Shown here piece by piece: positions 24,844 through 33,949 of a stretch of DNA of 64,000 nucleotides. The position numbers and the translations under genes are program-made. Every line of letters starts with the position of its first letter. Position 1 is the first letter of the stretch. The DNA is from Roseburia sp. (lineage in GTDB: Bacteria; Bacillota; Clostridia; Lachnospirales; Lachnospiraceae): the NCBI GenBank assembly GCA_017937095.1, contig JAGBEG010000013.1, positions 372,001 through 436,000 of the forward strand, read 5' to 3'. A model generated the notes under the pieces. That model was given only the letters and a program-made list of their open reading frames with translations. It had not been told where the DNA came from and did not search any database.

Positions 24844-26358
24844 TTAATCCCATCCGATGTACATCAGATCAATATCATCCACTTCTCCGTCCCAGAAATC
24901 TACAGAGAGAGAGTTCTCCTCCATATCCTCCCAGATATCGCTGTGATTGTACCACTGATAGCTCTGGTAATCGTTGGAGTCGCTCTCGTAAGAATAATCC
25001 GGCTCGCCGTATGCAGTCAGGAAATCCTCACGGGTCGCATCCAGTGTCAGACCATTTGCAAACTCCAGCGTCAGATTGTCAGCATACTCGATAGAGGTAA
25101 ACCAGAAGCCAAACACAATGCCGTCCTTAAGGGCGATCGGAGAATCCGATACATTACCAATGTATACATATCCCAGTTCTTCACCGGACGCATCATAGAA
25201 ATCCGGATAATAGTATTCGCTTCCGTTGGCAATGTACTCCTCATCCTCTGACTCAATATAGAAGCCAAGCGCCTTGAACTCGCTGTAGTCCATCGGAAGC
25301 ACTACCTCTACGCCGTTGATCGTAACCGCAGGATCCACAAAGCCTTCGCCGGGTGTTACATCAAGCGGTACTGCATCGTCCGCATCTTCGCTGTCTGCGA
25401 CATCCTCACTGTCCGCCATGTCCTCGCTGTCTGCCATGTCCTCGGAATCATCATCATAGTCATAATCGTAATCATAGTTATAATCATCCGAATCGTCATC
25501 ATCGTAGTCATAGTCGTCAGTGCCATAATAGCCTGCCCAGAATGCATCTTCAATCTCCTGACCAAAATCAGAATTGGCAACTGCGATACCGAGAATCAGC
25601 CAGATAACTGCAACGCCCAGACCGATCCATAAGCAGATGGTTGCGGTCTTTGAATTGGACTTATATTCCTGCGCATTTCCTGACTTATAAGCATTGTTCG
25701 CCTTTGTCGTAAATACGCACGCAATAATACCCAATACCATTGTGATAACATTACAACAGCAGCAGCAGATAATCTCAAGAATCGAGAATGTCATCTTCAT
25801 TCCGAAGGTGTTCTTAAGCGGCTGTCCGTTGTCGTCCATCGGCATTCCGCCCATACCGTAATTCGGCTGTCCATATGCCTGACCTCCGAACTGCTGATCC
25901 GGCTGTCCGTATGTCTGGCTTCCGAACTGCTGATCCGGCTGTCCGTACGTCTGACCTCCGAACTGCTGATCCGGCTGTCCGTATGTCTGGCTTCCGAACT
26001 GATCCGGCTGTCCGTATGACTGACCATCCGGCTGTGCTCCGAAGCCCTGCTCCCCTGCCGGTGCCCCGAATGTCTGGCCATCCGGCTGTGCTCCGAAGCC
26101 CTGCTCCCCTGCCGGTGTCCCGAATGTCTGACCATCCGGCTGTGACCCGAAGCTCTGCTCCCCTGCCGGTGTCCCGAATGTCTGGCCATCCGGCTGTGCT
26201 CCGAAGCTCTGCTCCCCTGTCGGTGTCCCGAATGTCTGGCCATCCGGCTGTGCTCCGAAGCCCTGCTCCCCTGCCGGCTGTCCAAATGTCTGGCTGTCCG
26301 GCTGCGCCGTTTCCTGCTGGTTCTCTGTTCCAAAACCGTAGCTCTTGTTTTCTTCCAT
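24844..26358 (-). CDS. Repeat-rich membrane protein with CD225/dispanin-like domain
   Basis: 504 residues. Residues 1 to about 170 are tandem repeats: about five copies of an 18-residue unit (GEQGFGAQPDGQTFGTPA-like), then four of about 12 residues (QFGSQTYGQPDQ-like). A double-membrane-segment domain follows (ILEIICCCCCNVITMVLGII, AYKSGNAQEYKSNSKTATIC, LWIGLGVAVIWLILGIA) that matches the CD225/dispanin layout, with a Cys run at the first membrane segment. Then comes an Asp/Tyr-rich acidic stretch (DDYDYDDDDSDDYN) and a C-terminal domain of about 160 residues of unknown function. Start at 26358 has GGGAGA. Probably membrane-associated with a flexible cytoplasmic tail. Confidence 0.75.
   Translation of the reverse strand: MEENKSYGFGTENQQETAQPDSQTFGQPAGEQGFGAQPDGQTFGTPTGEQSFGAQPDGQTFGTPAGEQSFGSQPDGQTFGTPAGEQGFGAQPDGQTFGAPAGEQGFGAQPDGQSYGQPDQFGSQTYGQPDQQFGGQTYGQPDQQFGSQTYGQPDQQFGGQAYGQPNYGMGGMPMDDNGQPLKNTFGMKMTFSILEIICCCCCNVITMVLGIIACVFTTKANNAYKSGNAQEYKSNSKTATICLWIGLGVAVIWLILGIAVANSDFGQEIEDAFWAGYYGTDDYDYDDDDSDDYNYDYDYDYDDDSEDMADSEDMADSEDVADSEDADDAVPLDVTPGEGFVDPAVTINGVEVVLPMDYSEFKALGFYIESEDEEYIANGSEYYYPDFYDASGEELGYVYIGNVSDSPIALKDGIVFGFWFTSIEYADNLTLEFANGLTLDATREDFLTAYGEPDYSYESDSNDYQSYQWYNHSDIWEDMEENSLSVDFWDGEVDDIDLMYIGWD
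25990..26290 (-). repeat. Tandem repeats within the CD225-like gene
   Basis: Near-identical 54-nt units encoding 18 residues, then shorter Gln/Gly/Tyr units down to about 25870. DNA identity between units is high, so the copy number is likely to vary between strains. Confidence 0.75.
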
Positions 26359-26490
26359 CTTTCGTCTCCCTAATTCTACAAAATTTCCTTTCACAAGCAC
26401 TTTCATATGCCACTTTAGTATAACAGAGTATCGATGCCATCACAAGCATTTCTTTGCCGATAACCCCGAAAATGCCCGAAAACAGTACCT

Positions 26491-28065
26491 TTATCCTACC
26501 TGTTTGACAATCAGAATCGTATCTCCCGGTACAAGTTCCTTCTCCTTCCACCCATTTGTCTCCATAATGTCACGGATGGTCGTGTGGTTTTCCTTCGCGA
26601 TTGTCCACAGGTCGTCTCCCTGCTTCGCGATATAACCCACAAGTCCCGGACTGTTCATCAGTTCTTCCATGTCAAGCGGTTCTTCCGTCAGTTCCTCGAT
26701 GTTCGAAATCTGCTGCTCCAAGAACGCCAGCAGATCCAGATGAATCGTCGCCTTGACCTCAATGTGCTCCTGATCGAGCATCACAGCCGACAGCTGCTCG
26801 ATTCCCGAATCCAGTTCAACGCGCAGTCCGTCCCCCATCTGCGGAACCTCTATCACCTGTGAAAACGGGTAGATCTCGCGCATCGAGCCAACAGGCATAT
26901 TGTCGTCCGTCGTAATATATAGAAGTTCTACCGTCACGGTTCCTTCGACCCGGATGCCGTTTTCGACGGGCTCCTTTTTTTCCAGATTGACCTGACCCTC
27001 ACAGGCGCAGATCTGCAATATCTTCTCCTGACTCTCCGGAAGCTCCATCTGTTCCGCGATGCGGCACTTTGCATAATTTTTCACAAGCAGCTTCTCCGCC
27101 ATGCGCTCCCTGCGAACCGGAACGACCTTCTGCTTTAAGGAATAGAGATCTGTCAGAAGCTCTATCTGCTCCTCCCTCCACACGCGGATGTCTACGGAAA
27201 GTGATAATTCCAGTACAAGAATCCGCTCCTCCCCGTCATAATCCGGCTTTATCTCAAGTTCTGCGGCAAGCGGCGATGCAGCGATTCTGCAGATGCAGTT
27301 CTCCTCATCCGCCGCGCAGTCCACACCGCACTCGAGCGGGACCGTCGTCTCATACCATTGCAGCCGATCGCTCTCCTCCTCCTCGCTGTAGAGAACCGAT
27401 ACAAGCACCTCGCCTGTGACAAGCGCTCTTCCCTCGCGCACCGTTCCCTCCACATTGCGCAGTTCCACGCTGCGCCAGAGGATTTCTCTTACATTCGGCT
27501 TGCTCGACGGCAGCACCACCTCGCTTTTCTGGCGGCAGATATCCCTGCTCGAAAGCATAAGATGCAGCGCTTCCAGATTTCCGATCTGCTGTTCGTATTC
27601 GCCCGGCTCTTCCAGCTTTACAGAAAACTCCTCGTCGACTTCCTCTTCCGCCGTCGCCCGAAGCACGACGAGCGCCCGCACATTCAGCTTCCGGGAATTA
27701 ATCACGCCGATCGTGATATCCTCAATCTCTCCGGTCGCCCGGACCTTTCCAAATTCCTGCAGACCGTCAAGATTCAGCTTTTCCTGAAAAGGGATTTCTC
27801 CTTTTAAGCAACTGATCTTCCCACTGCTGCCCTCGCTCCGGTAGAGCACGGAAAAGAGCAGGCTTCCCTTGACCCAGACCGCTCCGCTTCCCGCTTTCAC
27901 TTCATCAAAACGAAGTTCTCCCTTTTCCTTTAAGACCTTCATGATATCCGGGCGGTAATCCGGGACATTGTAATCGTCGTCCAGCGTAATCTGACTGACC
28001 GCCGACCCGATTTCCTGTTTTCTATGTATCTTTACTTTTTGCAGTTCCAAAAAAAATTCCCCCAT
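26491..28065 (-). CDS. SPOCS (DUF3794) and LysM domain protein
   Basis: 524 residues. Two or three DUF3794/SPOCS segments (SQITLDDDYNVPDYRPDIMKV near the N-terminus, KVRATGEIEDITIGVINSRKLNV) and a C-terminal LysM (YIAKQGDDLWTIAKENHTTIRDI). Related proteins are spore-coat or spore-envelope components that bind peptidoglycan through LysM. The ATG at 28065 is in the 3' arm of a terminator-like hairpin with a T-run. A TTG at 28050 giving ELQKVKIHRKQ matches how homologues begin and has GGGGGA 8 nt upstream, so it is an equally good start. Downstream of veg. Confidence 0.88.
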   Translation of the reverse strand: MGEFFLELQKVKIHRKQEIGSAVSQITLDDDYNVPDYRPDIMKVLKEKGELRFDEVKAGSGAVWVKGSLLFSVLYRSEGSSGKISCLKGEIPFQEKLNLDGLQEFGKVRATGEIEDITIGVINSRKLNVRALVVLRATAEEEVDEEFSVKLEEPGEYEQQIGNLEALHLMLSSRDICRQKSEVVLPSSKPNVREILWRSVELRNVEGTVREGRALVTGEVLVSVLYSEEEESDRLQWYETTVPLECGVDCAADEENCICRIAASPLAAELEIKPDYDGEERILVLELSLSVDIRVWREEQIELLTDLYSLKQKVVPVRRERMAEKLLVKNYAKCRIAEQMELPESQEKILQICACEGQVNLEKKEPVENGIRVEGTVTVELLYITTDDNMPVGSMREIYPFSQVIEVPQMGDGLRVELDSGIEQLSAVMLDQEHIEVKATIHLDLLAFLEQQISNIEELTEEPLDMEELMNSPGLVGYIAKQGDDLWTIAKENHTTIRDIMETNGWKEKELVPGDTILIVKQVG

Positions 28066-28103
28066 ATCCGAATCTGTCTAAACATCTTATTCGGATATGG
28101 GGG
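28059..28103 (-). terminator. Terminator hairpin overlapping the start of the SPOCS/LysM gene
   Basis: A perfect 15-bp stem (CCCCCATATCCGAAT, 15-nt loop, ATTCGGATATGGGGG) followed by AATTTTTTTT on the minus strand, 49 nt after the veg stop. The ATG at 28063-28065 and the G-rich ribosome-binding site of the next gene sit in its 3' arm. Confidence 0.8.
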
Positions 28104-28151
28104 ATTTTATACCTGTTACCTGCCTGCTTACGCGGGTGATTTATCTGATTG

Positions 28152-28394
28152 TCAGCACAGCTTCATGCGGATGTCACGTGTGATGATATCTGAATAGCTG
28201 AATGATAATAACTGAGGTGGATTCTGTTCCTGGTCATCATTCACCAATATCGTAAATACACTCGGATACGCATTCTGAATGACTCCTTCCTGGATGTCAA
28301 CCTTATTGCGTCCTCTGTCAAGCTGAATCAACACTTTCCTGCCACACTGCTGATGTACGGAAGCGCGCACTTTACTGATGTCTGCCTGTTGCAT
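28152..28394 (-). CDS. veg: Veg family protein
   Basis: 80 residues. ISKVRASVHQQCGRKVLIQL, then DRGRNKVDIQEGVIQNAYPSVF and LSFSYSDIITRDI are the Veg signature. In Bacillus, Veg is a highly expressed protein that promotes biofilm formation and is linked to spore outgrowth. The start at 28394 (MQQADISKVR) has AAGGAGGT; an upstream in-frame start at 28433 is less likely. Confidence 0.95.
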   Translation of the reverse strand: MQQADISKVRASVHQQCGRKVLIQLDRGRNKVDIQEGVIQNAYPSVFTILVNDDQEQNPPQLLSFSYSDIITRDIRMKLC

Positions 28395-28516
28395 TCGTCT
28401 ACCTCCTTGTACCGGCTTCTTATCGTTTTTCACCGAATACCATTCCGCTTTAGTTTAGCATTGCGTTAAACTCTTGTCAAATGAAGTTAGAAAATTTTCG
28501 AAAATATTAAGAAAAT

Positions 28517-28987
28517 TCATTCAAAAATGATACTTTCGTCCCGGTTTTCCATCTTTATTACCAGATATGGGTAGCTCGGGCTTGCACTCACCTTCTCACC
28601 CTTCCTCGGACCCACCAGTTCCGTATCAAACAAAATAGCGTTGGAAGTCAGATAGCAGTCCCGGATGCAGATACTATACCCTCCCGTCTCCTGCTCCCCA
28701 TAGCCGCGCACAATGTACAGTTCCCCGTCCAGTTCATACGACGTCTTAAAATCCGCCGCTTTCTTTTCCTCGATTTCTGTCAGGATCTCCTCCGGAATGT
28801 CCGACTCCTCGACAATCTCATACGCAAGATCCGCGACCTTCGTTCCATTGGTCGTCTCAACACTGCAGCCGCCGAGCATCCCGCAGCACGCCGCGAGTAA
28901 AAACAGCGCCCCAAGCCCCCAAAGCTCGTAACCGCCCGCTCCAAATGCTCTTTTTTGCCGTCCGCATTTTCTCTTTCTCCGGAACAT
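28517..28987 (-). CDS. Lipoprotein with PrcB-C-like domain
   Basis: 156 residues. Basic N-terminus, hydrophobic stretch and lipobox (MLGGC). The C-terminal half YIVRGYGEQETGGYSICIRD, LVGPRKGEKVSASPSYPYLVI fits the PrcB C-terminal domain, best known from a protease-complex subunit in spirochaetes but widespread in clostridial lipoproteins. No protease gene is adjacent. A minus-strand gene divergent from plsC. Function uncertain. Confidence 0.75.
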   Translation of the reverse strand: MFRRKRKCGRQKRAFGAGGYELWGLGALFLLAACCGMLGGCSVETTNGTKVADLAYEIVEESDIPEEILTEIEEKKAADFKTSYELDGELYIVRGYGEQETGGYSICIRDCYLTSNAILFDTELVGPRKGEKVSASPSYPYLVIKMENRDESIIFE

Positions 28988-29190
28988 GTGCCTGATCCCC
29001 CCATTTTTAACTTCTATCAGGATTCTATGCTCCTATCCCTGAAATTATGCATTATTTTTCCAAAAATATGCGGGGTATTTTCCCTCCGCCCGCTCTTGTC
29101 ATTCGCCGTGATTGCCTTTATAATAGTCATGGGATTTGTTTCCATTTCCCAACTCAATCTTACGGGGCATATGCCCGGAAAGGATATCTT

Positions 29191-29925
29191 ATGATACGAG
29201 TATTCCTCGCTTTACTGTTCGCAATTCTTTTCTTAATCCTCGGGATTCCTGTTCTCGGAGTCGAGTGGATCATCGGAAAATTCAACAGACATGCCGCCGA
29301 CTTAAGCCAGCTTCGCATGGTACAGTGGGCATTCCGTGTTATCCTTTTTATCTGCGGAACCAAAATCACCGTGATCGGCGAAGAAAATGTTCCAAAGGAT
29401 GAGCCGGTACTCTACATCGGCAATCACAGAAGCTATTTTGATATCATTATCACTTATGCGCGCTGTCCGGGGCTGACCGGATATGTCGCCAAGAATACAA
29501 TGGAGAAAGTACCGCTCCTCTCCGCCTGGATGAAGCGGCTTCACTGCCTGTTCATCAACCGCGAGGATGTCAAAGAGGCGCTGAAAACGATTCTGACCGG
29601 AATTGACAATATTAAGAACGGTATTTCCATGTGTATCTTCCCGGAAGGCACACGCAACAAGACAGACGATCTGATGCTTCCGTTTAAAGAGGGCAGCTTT
29701 AAGATGGCGGAAAAAACGGGCTGTGCGATTGTTCCGATGGCGATTACCAATTCCGCCGAAATCCTCGAAAATCATTTTCCAAAGGTAAAACGGGCACATG
29801 TGATCTTAGAATACGGCAAACCCATCTATCCGAACGAACTGGATAAAGACACCAGACGAAAGCTCGGCGCGCATTGCCGCGAAGTCATTGCAGAAATGTT
29901 AGAGAAAAATGCGTCTATGGTATGA
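29191..29925 (+). CDS. plsC: 1-acyl-sn-glycerol-3-phosphate acyltransferase
   Basis: 244 residues. Transfers an acyl chain to the sn-2 position of lysophosphatidic acid, making phosphatidic acid. N-terminal membrane anchor (FLALLFAILFLILGIPVLG), catalytic HX4D as NHRSYFD (His79, Asp84), acceptor motif FINR and FPEGTRN. The start at 29191 is preceded by GGAAAGGAT; a longer upstream ORF lacks a site and would disrupt the anchor. Single-gene unit ending at a hairpin. Confidence 0.95.
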   Translation: MIRVFLALLFAILFLILGIPVLGVEWIIGKFNRHAADLSQLRMVQWAFRVILFICGTKITVIGEENVPKDEPVLYIGNHRSYFDIIITYARCPGLTGYVAKNTMEKVPLLSAWMKRLHCLFINREDVKEALKTILTGIDNIKNGISMCIFPEGTRNKTDDLMLPFKEGSFKMAEKTGCAIVPMAITNSAEILENHFPKVKRAHVILEYGKPIYPNELDKDTRRKLGAHCREVIAEMLEKNASMV

Positions 29926-29948
29926 GGTCCGCAAGTCATAACATACAA

Positions 29949-29983
29949 AAGGAGGAAGTTCTCGATTCGAGGGCTTCCTCCTT
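29949..29983. terminator. Bidirectional terminator between plsC and murF
   Basis: AAGGAGGAAG and CTTCCTCCTT form a 10-bp stem between convergent plsC (plus) and murF (minus), with T-rich (plus) and A-rich flanks. Confidence 0.65.
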
Positions 29984-29998
29984 CTTCTCTATCCATAT

Positions 29999-31417
29999 TC
30001 ACGCCTGCGCCGTGAGCGCTTTCACAATCTCCGCAAATCCCATAAAATGGGACGCCTTCACAAGAATCGTATCTCCTCTTCTTTTATACTGCTGCAAACT
30101 GGAAATCAGAGCCTCTTTCGTGTCCGCCTCATAGACCGCAGTCGCAGGGCTTACTTCGCGCACGCCCTTTGCGATCTCCGCCGCCAGTGTTCCGGTGACA
30201 AAAAGCGCGTCGATCTTCTTTCCCGCAAAATGTCTGCCCACCATAGCGTGCAGTTCCTTTTCGTCCGCTCCGAGCTCGCCCATATCTCCAAGTACCGCAA
30301 TCCGCCTGCCGGATGCGCCGGACAGCACATCGATCGATGCCTGCATGGACACCGGATTGGCATTGTAGCAGTCGTCGATTACCGTAATCCCGTTTTGCTC
30401 GATCAGATTGCTCCTGCCGCCGATGGTCTGCACTGCCTCGATTCCGCGCTTCATCTCCTCCGCGTTAAGACCAAGCTGTCTTGCCACGCAGACCGCCGCA
30501 AGCGCATTGTAGACATTGTGCTCCCCGGCAATCGGAATATCCACCGCAAAGCTCTCATCCCCCATATGAATGACCGCTTTCGTTCCGGTAAGTCCGTCCG
30601 CCGCAACGTCCGTCGCGTAAACCTCTTTCTCAGCAAGCCGCTTTACACCGCCCTCCGTCTCCACACGCTTCGCCTCCCTGCCGATGCCATAGAACACCGT
30701 CGGTCTGCCGTTTACCGTCTTCTTCTCACAGAGCTTGTCGTCATCGCCATTCAACACCGCGATTCCCTCCGGCGCAAGATGCTCGAAGCTCTCCGTCTTT
30801 GCCTTTAAGATACCGTCTCTGGTAATCAGGTTCTCAAGATGGCAGAGCCCGATATTCGTAATCACGCAGACATCCGGCTGCGCCATCTCTGCGAGGCGGT
30901 GCATCTCCCCAAATTCTGAGATTCCCATCTCGAGCACGGCGACCTCATGCTCCTCTCTGATCTTAAAAATCGTGAGCGGAAGTCCGATCTCGTTATTGAG
31001 ATTCCCTTCTGTTTTCAGCACCCTGTATTTCTGCGCCAGAACGGAGGCGATCATCTCCTTCGTGCTGGTCTTTCCGACGCTTCCGGTAATTCCTACCACT
31101 TTAATATCAAGAGCGCGGCGATAATATGCAGCAATCTTTTTCATGGCAGTCTCTGTGGATTCCACACGGATATACGGTCCCGCCGGATGCTCCAGTTCCC
31201 GCTCGGAGAGCACTGCAAGCGCCCCCTTCTCAAAAACCGACGGAATAAAATCATGTCCGTCCACTTTCGCCCCCTTAATGGGGATGAACAGATAGCCAGG
31301 CTCCACAAGCCGGCTGTCAATGACTGCCCCGGTGATCTCCCGCGCTTTGTCCGCGTCCGTTCCGATGTATACACCGCCGCAGGCAGCGGCGATATTTTCC
31401 AATGTCATATTTTTCAT
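29999..31417 (-). CDS. murF: UDP-N-acetylmuramoyl-tripeptide--D-alanyl-D-alanine ligase
   Basis: 472 residues. Adds D-Ala-D-Ala to the muropeptide precursor in the cytoplasm. Mur ligase N-terminal fold, ATP-binding TGSVGKTSTKE (residues 111-121), NEIGLPLTIF, ENLITRDGI, and the C-terminal DDCYNANPVSM and LGDMGELG. Full length. GAGGG precedes the ATG. It follows ddl (75 bp), whose product D-Ala-D-Ala is its substrate; the two are one operon. Confidence 0.96.
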   Translation of the reverse strand: MKNMTLENIAAACGGVYIGTDADKAREITGAVIDSRLVEPGYLFIPIKGAKVDGHDFIPSVFEKGALAVLSERELEHPAGPYIRVESTETAMKKIAAYYRRALDIKVVGITGSVGKTSTKEMIASVLAQKYRVLKTEGNLNNEIGLPLTIFKIREEHEVAVLEMGISEFGEMHRLAEMAQPDVCVITNIGLCHLENLITRDGILKAKTESFEHLAPEGIAVLNGDDDKLCEKKTVNGRPTVFYGIGREAKRVETEGGVKRLAEKEVYATDVAADGLTGTKAVIHMGDESFAVDIPIAGEHNVYNALAAVCVARQLGLNAEEMKRGIEAVQTIGGRSNLIEQNGITVIDDCYNANPVSMQASIDVLSGASGRRIAVLGDMGELGADEKELHAMVGRHFAGKKIDALFVTGTLAAEIAKGVREVSPATAVYEADTKEALISSLQQYKRRGDTILVKASHFMGFAEIVKALTAQA

Positions 31418-31492
31418 TTTACCCTCAATTCTGTGCCGCGCCGCAGCCAGCGCACCCGAAAGTCATTATTGTCCCTCAGCAGCATTCGCAAA

Positions 31493-32554
31493 TCATTTCG
31501 CCTGACTATATTTGCGCAGGGAAATCTCAATCAGCTTCTCACAGAGCTGGTTGAAATCCATGCCGACCACCTTCGCCTCCTGCGGAAGCAGACTCGTCGG
31601 CGTCATGCCCGGAAGCGTATTTGCCTCCAGACAGAAGATGTGATTGTCCTTATCCAAAAGGAAATCCGACCGGGAATACGTGTCAAGTCCGAGAACTTTT
31701 GCGACTTCCTCCGCATACCGCTGCATCTGCTCCGTGACGTCCTGCGGCAGTTCTGCCGGACAGGTCTCAACGGCGCTTCCCGCCTTGTACTTGTTCTTAT
31801 AATCATAAAAGCCCTCTACCGGCGCGATCTCGATGACCGGAAGCGCCTTGTAGTCGATGACGCCTACCGAAAACTCTCTGCCCTCGACATACTCCTCGAT
31901 GACAAGCTCATCCTCCCAGCGGAACGCCTCCTTAAGCGCCTCCTCATACGCCTCCTTCGTGCGGACGATAGACACGCCGATACTCGAGCCTCCGCAGCAC
32001 GGCTTCACCACGCACGGCAGTGAAATGCCAAGTTCTGCGAGGTCCGTCTGCTCCTCGCCCCGCTTTAAGGGAATTCCCTTCGGGGACGGAATACCTCTGC
32101 CTGCAAAAAGCTGCTTTGCCATTCCCTTGTTCATCGCGAGCGCACTGCCGAGATATCCGGTTCCCGTATAGCGGATGCCGAACAGATCGAACGCCGCCTG
32201 AATCTTTCCGTTCTCTCCGTTCTCTCCGTGCAGCGCCATGAACACGATATCCGCCATCTGGCAAAGCTCGATGACATTCGGTCCAAAGAAATTGTCCGAC
32301 TGATCCTTTCTCTGCGCCTTTACCTTCGCAAGATCCGGCGCTGTCTCAGGAATCCCCTCCACCTTGACGCTGACCTCCTCTGCCCGCTCAAAGATTCCGG
32401 TAAGATCCTCCTTCTTATCGCTATATCCCATAAAGACATCCAGTAAGATTACCTGATGTCCGTTTTCTCTCAGTGCCTTTGCTACCATCTCGCCCGTCTT
32501 AAAAGAAACATCTCTTTCTGTGCTAAGACCGCCTGCCAGAACAATGATTTTCAT
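31493..32554 (-). CDS. ddl: D-alanine--D-alanine ligase
   Basis: 353 residues. Joins two D-Ala with ATP for peptidoglycan. ATP-grasp fold with MKIIVLAGGLSTERDVS, ALHGENGENGKIQA, PCVVKPCCGGSSIGVS, EEYVEGREFSVGVI and EANTLPGMTPTSLLP. The start at 32554 matches the family N-terminus; an ATG three codons earlier overlaps the ribosome-binding site. The residue near the active site that distinguishes vancomycin-type ligases was not assigned, but the sequence reads as an ordinary ligase. Confidence 0.96.
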   Translation of the reverse strand: MKIIVLAGGLSTERDVSFKTGEMVAKALRENGHQVILLDVFMGYSDKKEDLTGIFERAEEVSVKVEGIPETAPDLAKVKAQRKDQSDNFFGPNVIELCQMADIVFMALHGENGENGKIQAAFDLFGIRYTGTGYLGSALAMNKGMAKQLFAGRGIPSPKGIPLKRGEEQTDLAELGISLPCVVKPCCGGSSIGVSIVRTKEAYEEALKEAFRWEDELVIEEYVEGREFSVGVIDYKALPVIEIAPVEGFYDYKNKYKAGSAVETCPAELPQDVTEQMQRYAEEVAKVLGLDTYSRSDFLLDKDNHIFCLEANTLPGMTPTSLLPQEAKVVGMDFNQLCEKLIEISLRKYSQAK

Positions 32555-32685
32555 GGTGTCCATCTCTCCTTTTTCAAAACTTTTCTCGCTTTATAGTATA
32601 CCTTTTTTTCTTTCGTGACAAGATGATTCCTCGTTTTTCACAAACGGCATTCCGCACCTCCCGCATGGCAGCTCCTTCCCTTATT

Positions 32686-32997
32686 CTACATGCACTCTTC
32701 TCTCACGCTCTGTTTCATTTCTTCCGCCATTCCAAGCAGCCATAAAAAAATCTGCCGCGCCATCAGATCTTCCCCGCGTATCAGACTCCCATACAAATAA
32801 ATCTCTTCTTCCTTCCCGCCGCGCTCCCATGAAAGAAGAATGTTTCGCAGCAGCTTCATCCGTGTCTCATCCACCGGGTGATTCCGTGCGATATAATCCA
32901 TAAAACCGGGATTCTCCTGTATCATATCCATCCATACATTCGTATGTTCCCGCCGTTCCCTTTTTCTGTTCGTTTTTCTTCCTTTTTTTCTCTTCAT
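32686..32997 (-). CDS. Small unknown protein
   Basis: 103 residues. A very basic N-terminus (KRKKGRKTNRKRERR), then a helical part (PVDETRMKLLRNILLSWERG, LMARQIFLWLLGMAEEMKQS). No family recognised, no membrane span. 131 bp upstream of ddl. Codon pattern resembles its neighbours; expression is not shown. A start at the internal Met of MDMIQENPGFMD would remove the basic tail. Confidence 0.5.
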   Translation of the reverse strand: MKRKKGRKTNRKRERREHTNVWMDMIQENPGFMDYIARNHPVDETRMKLLRNILLSWERGGKEEEIYLYGSLIRGEDLMARQIFLWLLGMAEEMKQSVREECM

Positions 32998-33126
32998 TTT
33001 CTAACTCTTACCTTTGCCATGCGGTCGTGCCAACTACAATTATAAGTTTTATTTTCTTCTTTTGCGCACGCGTTCTGCACAGTAAATGCGCACTTTAGAT
33101 ATGCACAGCCCGGCAGGGTTTTTGCT

Positions 33127-33177
33127 CTATAGGAATCAGTACCTTCAAGCCTTGCAGCAACACGGTATTTCCTATAG
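33127..33177 (-). repeat. 51-nt palindrome-ended repeat, copy B
   Basis: Same length and ends (CTATAGGA, TTTCCTATAG) as copy A, 40/51 identical. It starts 6 nt after the T-run of the hpf terminator on the minus strand. The 63-codon ORF through it (32994-33185) is a translation of the repeat and is not called. Confidence 0.7.
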
Positions 33178-33183
33178 GGGCGC

Positions 33184-33227
33184 AAAAACCGGGAGCGGTA
33201 AGGATTCTCTCCTCACCGCTCCCGGTT
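33184..33227 (-). terminator. Intrinsic terminator of hpf
   Basis: A long stem AACCGGGAGCGGT-AGG/CCT-ACCGCTCCCGGTT followed by TTTTT on the minus strand, 46 nt after the hpf stop. Confidence 0.85.
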
Positions 33228-33273
33228 CTTTTGTCCTATATATCCACTATGAGACAGCACATCTCTTTGGCTT

Positions 33274-33804
33274 CTAGCTTTCCGGCTCGATCAGACCGTA
33301 GGTATTGCCCTTTCTCTTATATACGACATTGACATCCTCTGTCTCCGCATTGATAAATACGAAAAAGTCATGTCCCAATAATTCCATCTGCACGCATGCA
33401 TCCTCCGGATACATCGGCTTCATGGAAAACTTCTTGCTGCGGATAATCTTAATCTCCTCATCCTCGTCCGAAACCGAATCGAGAAATTCCTTCTTGAATA
33501 CCGCCGAAGCATTCTGCTGCTTCGTTACCAGCTTCGTCCTGTACTTCTTGAGCTGGCGCTCAATCACTTCCTCTACCAGATCGATTGATACATACATATC
33601 GTTGCTGATCTGCTCGGAACGAATGTAATTCCCCTTCATGGGAATCGTTACCTCTACCTTCTGTCTCTCCTTCTCCACACTCAGTGTCACATATACATCA
33701 GTATCCGGCGTGAAGTACTTCTCAAGCTTGTTCAGCTTATCCTCCACTGCTGCCTTCAGACCCTCGGTCAACTCAATGTTCCTTCCTGTGATCTTAATTC
33801 TCAT
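33274..33804 (-). CDS. hpf: Ribosome hibernation-promoting factor, long form
   Basis: 176 residues. The N-terminal RaiA/YfiA domain (MRIKITGRNIELTEGLKAAV, SVEKERQKVEVTI) blocks the decoding centre. The C-terminal dimerisation domain (residues 115-176, KKFSMKPMYPEDACVQME, LLGHDFFVFINAETEDVNVVYKRKG) pairs 70S ribosomes into 100S dimers. Long form typical of Firmicutes. The ATG at 33804 has AAGGGG; a TTG 3 codons upstream is possible. Single-gene unit. Confidence 0.96.
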   Translation of the reverse strand: MRIKITGRNIELTEGLKAAVEDKLNKLEKYFTPDTDVYVTLSVEKERQKVEVTIPMKGNYIRSEQISNDMYVSIDLVEEVIERQLKKYRTKLVTKQQNASAVFKKEFLDSVSDEDEEIKIIRSKKFSMKPMYPEDACVQMELLGHDFFVFINAETEDVNVVYKRKGNTYGLIEPES

Positions 33805-33949
33805 GATGTCCAACCCCTTTGTCGTTTATTTGATACGGATATATCATAGATATATTATAACATATTTTGCCGCTATAGCAAGAAAATTTGTTCAGGTTTC
33901 ATAAACTTTTCAGAAAATTTATTTTTATTTTTCCTCATCGAAGACAGAC

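Noticed and set aside
25797-26551. Long Arg/Ser/His-rich ORFs on both strands in the repeat region
   Set aside because: Frame-shifted or antisense readings of the 54-nt repeats of the CD225-like gene.
32994-33185. 63-codon minus-strand ORF over the palindromic repeat copy B
   Set aside because: It is a translation of the repeat and adjacent spacer, has no ribosome-binding site, and lies right after a terminator.
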